From Przewalskia tangutica (taxonomy: Eukaryota > Streptophyta > Magnoliopsida > Solanales > Solanaceae), in the NCBI GenBank assembly GCA_029844215.1, contig CM056728.1, positions 87,047,676 through 87,111,675 of the forward strand: DNA of 64,000 bases, given 5' to 3'. Positions within the stretch are counted from its first letter, which is position 1. Each line of letters opens with the position of its first letter. A model generated the notes under the pieces. The model made no database searches, had not been told where the DNA came from, and worked only from the letters and a program-made list of their open reading frames with translations. A program made the position numbers and the translations under genes. Shown one piece after another: positions 58,070-64,000 of the stretch.

Positions 58070-60505
58070 TGTCACGACCCGAACCCGGGCCCGTGACTGG
58101 TGTCTTACCCCGGTCACCCTAGTGATACAACATCAGAGAAAATCAGCGGAAATAAAAACTTACACATGAAACAAGATATACAATAAGAAAAAAATAGGCT
58201 AACCAAAACGGTCACCTTTCTGTATATATAAATAAAAACTTGAGCGATTACATCCTTTACAACCACACTTGCCGATACTCTGGACCTCTAAGAATGTTAT
58301 AACAACGACGGGACAGGGCCCGCCATACCACGAATGTAAGTACTACAACGACGAGGACTATACTAAAGATAAGCCTCCGAGAAACGGAGCTTCCCAAACG
58401 CTGAATCGTGATCCTATGGCGAGGATCAACAATCGATGTACCTCTACTGCGGCATGAGCGGCCCGAAGGAGGTCGCATAACAGTACCAAGTATATGAAAG
58501 CGTAAAATCAAATAAAATCATAACATTTTAAAACCAATTACAAATACGCATTTAACAACCAATTTAATCGCACATAGTGCCAAAGATAAACAAGAGCAAA
58601 ATAGATATAACGTGAATCGTCTTTTCTAGGCCGCTAATGATCGAAGCAAGGCCAATCGCCCATAGTATCATTATGGGAGCCTAATCCTCGAACTCCATGA
58701 TCGCATGACCACCTAGGTCCGCGTGAGGTATTCCTCGCGACGGGGTAGCTAACCCTGGCATCAACTCGACTCCGCGGCCGTATAGTCACACGGATCGCAT
58801 GAGGTATTCCTCGCGACGGCGTAACACACCCGAGTGATCATCCCGAACTCCGCACTCGCATAGGTCACATGCACCGCGTGAGGTATTCTCGCGACGGCCG
58901 GCTAACCCTCGGCATAACAAGTCAGGGGGTAAGTGATATAATACCAGCATAACTGCTTATCGTTTAAACAACATAAGCACAACAAGAAAACCCCCTTACA
59001 CAAACGTCACAAGACACTAACACACGTAGCGTCATAACATGTTTACTTATCAAACCAACAAGAAAGTATTACAAGGCTATCACAAGCCAACATAGTCAAG
59101 TTACTCACACAAAAGTCACACGATACCTGTAGTATCAAAATAGAGTAACTACATTTTAAGTAAACCAAAACAATTTTCATACCTTCTTTTTAACCCAATC
59201 TTAAGACAAAAGCATGCCTTCCTTTTTAAACCATTTTAAGACAAAACCATACCTTCTTTTAAAACAAAGGCACTTTTTCCTTTTTAAAGTCAAGTAGCAA
59301 TATACTTTTTAAATCAAGTGTCTTACTCTTTTAAAAACAAGTAACCTATACCTTTAAATCAAGTTACTTCTCCTTTCCCGAAATCAGGTTGTTTATAAGT
59401 CAAGTCTCTTTACTTTCAAAAATCAGTCTCTAAATCATTAAATCATATCTTTTAAGGAAACCAACCTCCAACTTTTAAAATGTTAAGTTATCATTTTAAA
59501 TCCAGTGATAAAACCATTCTTTTGTTTTCATAAAGTCGTTATAAATAACTTCCCATAAAGCTATTATAACACTTTATGTTTTAAACCAACCAAGGACAAC
59601 TATTCTCATTTTCGAAATCAAGATAACTTTATTCTTTAAAAGACCACACACCCATTACTCATGAGTGAGGTTTTACAACTTTTTAACATAATTTAAGTCC
59701 TTAATATTTCATAACAAGTCACTTAACTTTGGAATCAAGTCAAGGACACAAAAGGAAAATCAAATTCCTTTAAACACACGTGCGTCTACCGCACTATATA
59801 TATTTCACAACTATCATGCTAGAAAGGATAGGAAGAGGTTCACATACCTCGCGACGATTATCGACAATAAGAAAAATGCTCCAAAGTACTACTATAACCC
59901 TGCTAGCCTTTTCCACCCTTCAAGTAGAATACGCTACTCGTAGTACTTCAACCTATAATGGCCATAAAACGTTTATTAACTTCTAGATCCCTTGGTAGAA
60001 TATTTCTAAGTACAAGGTTCCATATTCTACGGAAAATTCGGCGACCTCCCCCGAAACCACATAAATAACCTCCACTAACAAGGCCCGCTACCAGGCAATA
60101 ACTCCCAGGGGATTACACGTCTAACCGGACGTGTACAATTCTGCCATACAATAATACTACAAGTCTACTGTAAATACAGTCCAATGTAAATACAGTTCAA
60201 TTCTTTTAATCATCCTTCCAGTATATCTTCTACTCAATTATTAACTACTACAACATGTAATTTCCAATTACAATAGGGGGATAAAGATCATTACCTCGAT
60301 AAGCAAAAAATTATCCAAGATTTATAAGTCGATCCTGAGCAACGTTTAGCTCCACTTCCTTACGCTCCAACCCGCTCCAAGCAACCCTTAGAAGTTTCTA
60401 AACAACTTCTCTTAACACTTCAACCAACTATGAAGATTTTTCCTAGGGTTTCATTTGCGACTATTGGAATAAAGTAGTATTTCCGGGCTCTTAGTATAAA
60501 GATAA
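58070..60505 (-). mobile_element. M3 5' LTR, visible part
   Basis: Begins TGTCACGACCCGAACCC and matches M3's 3' LTR, including module III (58700-58920). It also has no insertion where S1 entered the 3' LTR: AATTCGGCG near 60036 shows the empty site. It is cut at GATAA (60501-60505) by M4. Confidence 0.88.
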
Positions 60506-63500
60506 TGTCACGACCCGAACCCGGGCCCGTGACTGGTGCCTTACCCCGGGCACCCTAGTGATACAATATCAGAGAAGATCAGCGGAAATAAAACATAAAC
60601 TAGAGATATGATAAATAAACAGGCCAACCAAAACAGTTGCCTTCTGAGTATATACATAAACAGAACCCGAACAGTTATCCTTTTTACACACTCTGCCCAC
60701 AACAGTAATACAGACCTCTAAGAGTTTTACAACAACTATGACGGGACAGGGCCCCGCCATACCCCTGAATGTACAAGAACTTACAGACTCGGGGATACAT
60801 ACCAAAAAAATAAGCCTCCGGAGAAACGGAGCTTCCCAATCTGTTGATCGTGGTCCTAAGAGAGAGGTCCACAACCGATGTACCTACTGCGGCATGAACG
60901 CGGCCCGAAGGAGTCGATCTAACAGTACCAAGTATGTGGCGAAAAATCAGAATTGAAATCATAACGATCTATAAAAAAAGCAGAGACATGTATGATAACA
61001 AAACTACGATTCCACAACATAAAGCGATCGTGTCAAGTCAGGGACTCACGCCCTCAAGTCATCACTCAAATATAATTCGGGAATTTAACCCGCACAACGG
61101 CCGCATGCCCCGGCATCTCACCTCGGTATAAGCATGGCCATGGAACCATCCCAATGGAAGCATACCCGTGGGCCACCTATCGTGTCAGTATGTCCAAAGG
61201 AAATATCCAGATAACAATCGAAATGGAAGCATACTCGTGGGCCACCCATCGTGTCAGTATGTACAAAGCAAATAAAAAGATAACACTCCTAATGGAAGCA
61301 TACCCGTGGGCCACCCATCGTGTCAGTATGTCCAAAAGGATCGATTATTGGAAGCATACTCGTGGGCCACCCATCGTGTCAGTATGTCCATCAATCAACC
61401 AGATAATCGGCCCTCCAACGAGAGACGCGGTAACACAGAAATACTACACTTGCACAACCAAGGCTATCACAACAAGCATAGGCAAGTTCAACAAACTCAT
61501 AGACTTATATTTTATTACAACAAATCCGGGTTTTAACCCCAAAGTACTACATACATTAACTCTTATTAAAGGATCCGTTTCTTTCACAAAAGTCACACAA
61601 TACCCGCAGTATAAAAATAGAGTGACTATCTTTTTAAGTAAACCAAAATACTTCCCTTTGTAAAAACCAAGAATCAACATTATTTTCCAAACGTTCAAGT
61701 TTGCCTAATTTCAAATGCTCAAGTTTCTCATTTTAGAAAGGTTTCATAACTCATAGTCTTAATCTCTTTTAAAACAATTGAGTAACATATGTCTTATGTG
61801 TGAGTCGTTTATTCTTGTTTATAACAATCTTGTTACAGCATCCATGATCTAAGAAATGTAATACAATTTTGTCTTATCTTAGCTTCTATGCAGATGGAGG
61901 TTTCTACTGGTTTTAATAACAATTAGTTATTTGTCAATACATTTTCCTTTATTAGCGTTCTTTGTAGTGCTCGATAATTATTCTCATTCAAATCAAGAAA
62001 CATTATTCTTTTAAAACCAAGTACTCATTACTCGCGAATGAGGTTTTACAACATTTTTAACAAAATGTTAATTACCAAGTAAAACAAGTTAAGTCTCTTA
62101 TCTTTCAGGATCAAGTCTCTTAACTTCTACAATCAATAAACCATTCTTTTACATAGAGTCGTTATAACTAACTTCCCATAAAGCTATTATAACACCCTAT
62201 GTTTTAAACCAACCAACTCATTTAGAACATGTACGTCTACCGTACTACATAGTTTACAAAACATCATGCTAGAAAGGATAGAAAGAGGTTCACATACCTC
62301 GCGACGATTATCGACAATAAGCAAAACGCTCCACAGTACTGTAACCCTGCTAGCCTTTCCACTCTTCAAGTAGAATACGCTACTCGTAGTACTTCCACCT
62401 ATATAGGCCACAAACGTCTATTAACTTCTAAACACACGGTTCCATATTCTACAGAAAATTCGGCACCTCACGCATGGCGCGTAAAATCTCCTCCTCTATC
62501 GAGGCCGGCTACCAAGCCAACCAGGGGGGGAGTTTATACGTCTAACCGGACGTGTACAATTCTACTACACAGTCTACTGTAATACAGTCCTATGTAAGTA
62601 CAGTTCAAATCCTTTTAACATTCTTCTGTATAGTGCAATTACAGTCCAATTCTCTTCTTTACATTCAGGCTTAAGTCAAAAGACATTGCCACAAAACTAT
62701 GTTCAGTTTTATATATAGTATACTTCAACTATATATTCCTACAACATGTAATTTCCAATTACAATAGGGGGACAAGATTATTTACCTCGATAAGCCCAAA
62801 ATTATCCGAGATAAAAGTCGATCCTGAGCAAGGTTTAGCTCCAACTCCGTGCGCTCCAATTCGCTCCAAGAAACCCTTAGAAGTTCCACACACTTCTACT
62901 AAGTACTCCAACCAATTATGGAGATTTTTCCTTAGGGTTTCGGTTTGAGACTAAAAGGACAAAAGGTAGTATTTCCGGGCTCTACGTATAGAGGTAACTT
63001 TTGGAATACTACAAGGTATACGGCTAGGGTATTTTGGGGATAATAACAATACTTGGAGAATACTTTCTACCAAGGGGGGGTGTATTTCACGAGAACACTC
63101 AAGGTAGGGGGGGTACCCTCTCGGCCAAGCCTCTCGAGGGGAGGAGGCTTTCGCCAAGGGCTCACAAAGGGGAGGGTGTGTTCTTGGACGAAACACAACA
63201 CCAGGGGGAGAGGCTCAAGACTTAGGAAAGTTTTGGAATGGATGAAGAAGTCTTCAAAGGGGGGGGGGGGTATTTATAGGGAAGCCAAGGGCCATGATGA
63301 AGCCAAGTGCAAGGCAAGTGTAAGGCCAAGATCAAGCCAAGTGCACCCTATCCTACTCCACAAAACAATGACCCATGTTTTAGGCCCCAAAACAAGGTCA
63401 TTCGTCCAAGGCAAAACGCCCATGGCGTCACTTGAGGTGACAAGTGTCACCCTCTCGTTGGTCCAAAATGTTTCGCCTCTCGAAAAATCCGCAAAAATTA

Positions 63501-63655
63501 TAAATGACCTAGCCGAATTTTCCCTTCGCAAGTTACGTAAAGCGTTTAGAAAACGATTCTTTACGGGGTTGTGCACAAATTCGCCACTTTGCCTACTTAA
63601 GGCTCAAACTTTTCTCGTCGCCCACACGTACATACTGCAGAAATACGGTATAACA
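60506..63655 (-). mobile_element. M4 3' LTR (type C)
   Basis: A 3.15-kb LTR from TGTCACGACCCGAACCC to CGGTATAACA at 63655. Its U3 start (TGTTATACCGTATTTCTGCAG) differs from the CCCCGTAGTTCC of the others. Four to five module-I units lie at 61150-61400 (CATCGTGTCAGTATGTCCA). Minus-strand TATA box at 63271-63278. It inserted into M3's 5' LTR; the rest of M4 lies right of the window. Confidence 0.87.
61150..61400 (-). repeat. Module I tandem repeat in M4 LTR
   Basis: Four to five units of about 57-73 bases, each with GAAGCATAC, GTGGGCCACC and CATCGTGTCAGTATGTCC in plus-strand order. Same family as the P2 array, read from the other strand. Confidence 0.85.
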
Positions 63656-63688
63656 TTCTCCCTCGCCAGAAACATTCGTCCGAATGTT
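63656..63688 (-). promoter_or_regulatory. M4 polypurine tract and pre-PPT stem-loop
   Basis: The stem-loop AACATTCG/CGAATGTT (63671-63678, 63681-63688) has a 2-base loop here. The purine tract GGCGAGGGAGAA (63656-63667) is weaker than in the other elements, with one C. Confidence 0.8.
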
Positions 63689-64000
63689 CCTTCTCAAGAC
63701 GGATAACGATGAAGTTCCTTCTTAACTTAAACAAGTTGCCAATGCCACACATGGCCACAAAACACACGCTCCAATACTTAATCCAAGTCCACGAGGAAAC
63801 ACCTCCAACATAACAAAAGCTTCCACCCTGGTCTAAAGGATACTCCCTTCGCATCTTCACTTTACAACAAAATGATCTCTTTTATTTTGCTAACACACGT
63901 TCACTTCTTTCCTTACTCGTCGTAGTCACTTGAACTCTCGATATCGTACCATACTTGATCATTACTTGATTCCCAAAATTTCGAGTCACTACCTCCAAAC
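63689..64000 (-). other. M4 internal 3' end, cut by window
   Basis: Matches the region next to the polypurine tract of M2 and M3 (for example 14724-15060). No coding frame. Whether M4 is gag-only or carries pol cannot be told from here. Confidence 0.7.

Noticed and set aside
1..64000. Search for host genes, tRNA, rRNA or organellar inserts
   Set aside because: Every stretch could be assigned to an LTR or internal region of the same retrotransposon group. The tRNA-like text is only the 12-base primer sites.

Overview
This is plant nuclear heterochromatin. The whole 64 kb consists of nested copies of one group of long-LTR Ty3/gypsy retrotransposons. The pol domains read as a chromovirus of the Tekay/Del type: an aspartic protease with an LIDSGST motif, a reverse transcriptase with FIDD, RNase H, an integrase with a GPY module, and a C-terminal chromodomain ending in PHLF. 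The primer-binding site, TGGTATCAGAGC, is the usual plant initiator-Met tRNA type. A flowering plant is certain. A dicot, perhaps an asterid such as a Solanaceae, is only my impression. I see no cellular gene, tRNA, rRNA, CRISPR array or organellar sequence.

LTRs read on their own strand begin TGTTATACCCCGTAG or TGTTACACCCCGTAG and end GGGTCGTGACA. These two edges resolve the window into named units. M1 (minus, from before 1 to 4921) is inserted in the gag of P1 (plus, to 9449), and P1 lies in an old minus LTR, H (9450-10407). H is also entered by a minus LTR, H2 (10408-11159), and H2 is entered by M2 (minus, from 11160 to beyond the window). M2's 5' LTR contains element A (plus, 17981-30515), the only copy with all domains, which carries a solo LTR S3 (19790-22318). 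M2's 5' LTR is also entered by M3 (minus, from 32394 to beyond the window). M3's 3' LTR holds a solo LTR S1 (34370-53567). S1 holds P2 (plus, 40434-52246), and P2's 5' LTR holds a minus solo LTR S2 (43190-46546). M3's 5' LTR is entered by M4 (60506 to beyond the window). Target-site duplications AATTC, CATAC and TTGAT are perfect for S1, P2 and S2. Those of A and S3 are imperfect by one base.

Only A and the fragment M1 show pol after gag. P1, M2 and P2 carry gag, then about 0.8-1 kb of conserved non-coding sequence, then the polypurine tract: they are gag-only, non-autonomous elements. M3 has the same layout plus a remnant of the integrase end. Such elements would depend on the pol products of an element like A. 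All coding regions are broken by frameshifts. Many of these breaks fall in patches rich in small deletions, which may be consensus errors rather than true decay.

The most unusual structures are a tandem array of about 1.9-kb LTR left halves (36633-42323) whose junctions record an unequal crossover, a stem-loop kept next to every polypurine tract, and LTRs assembled from exchangeable tandem-repeat modules.
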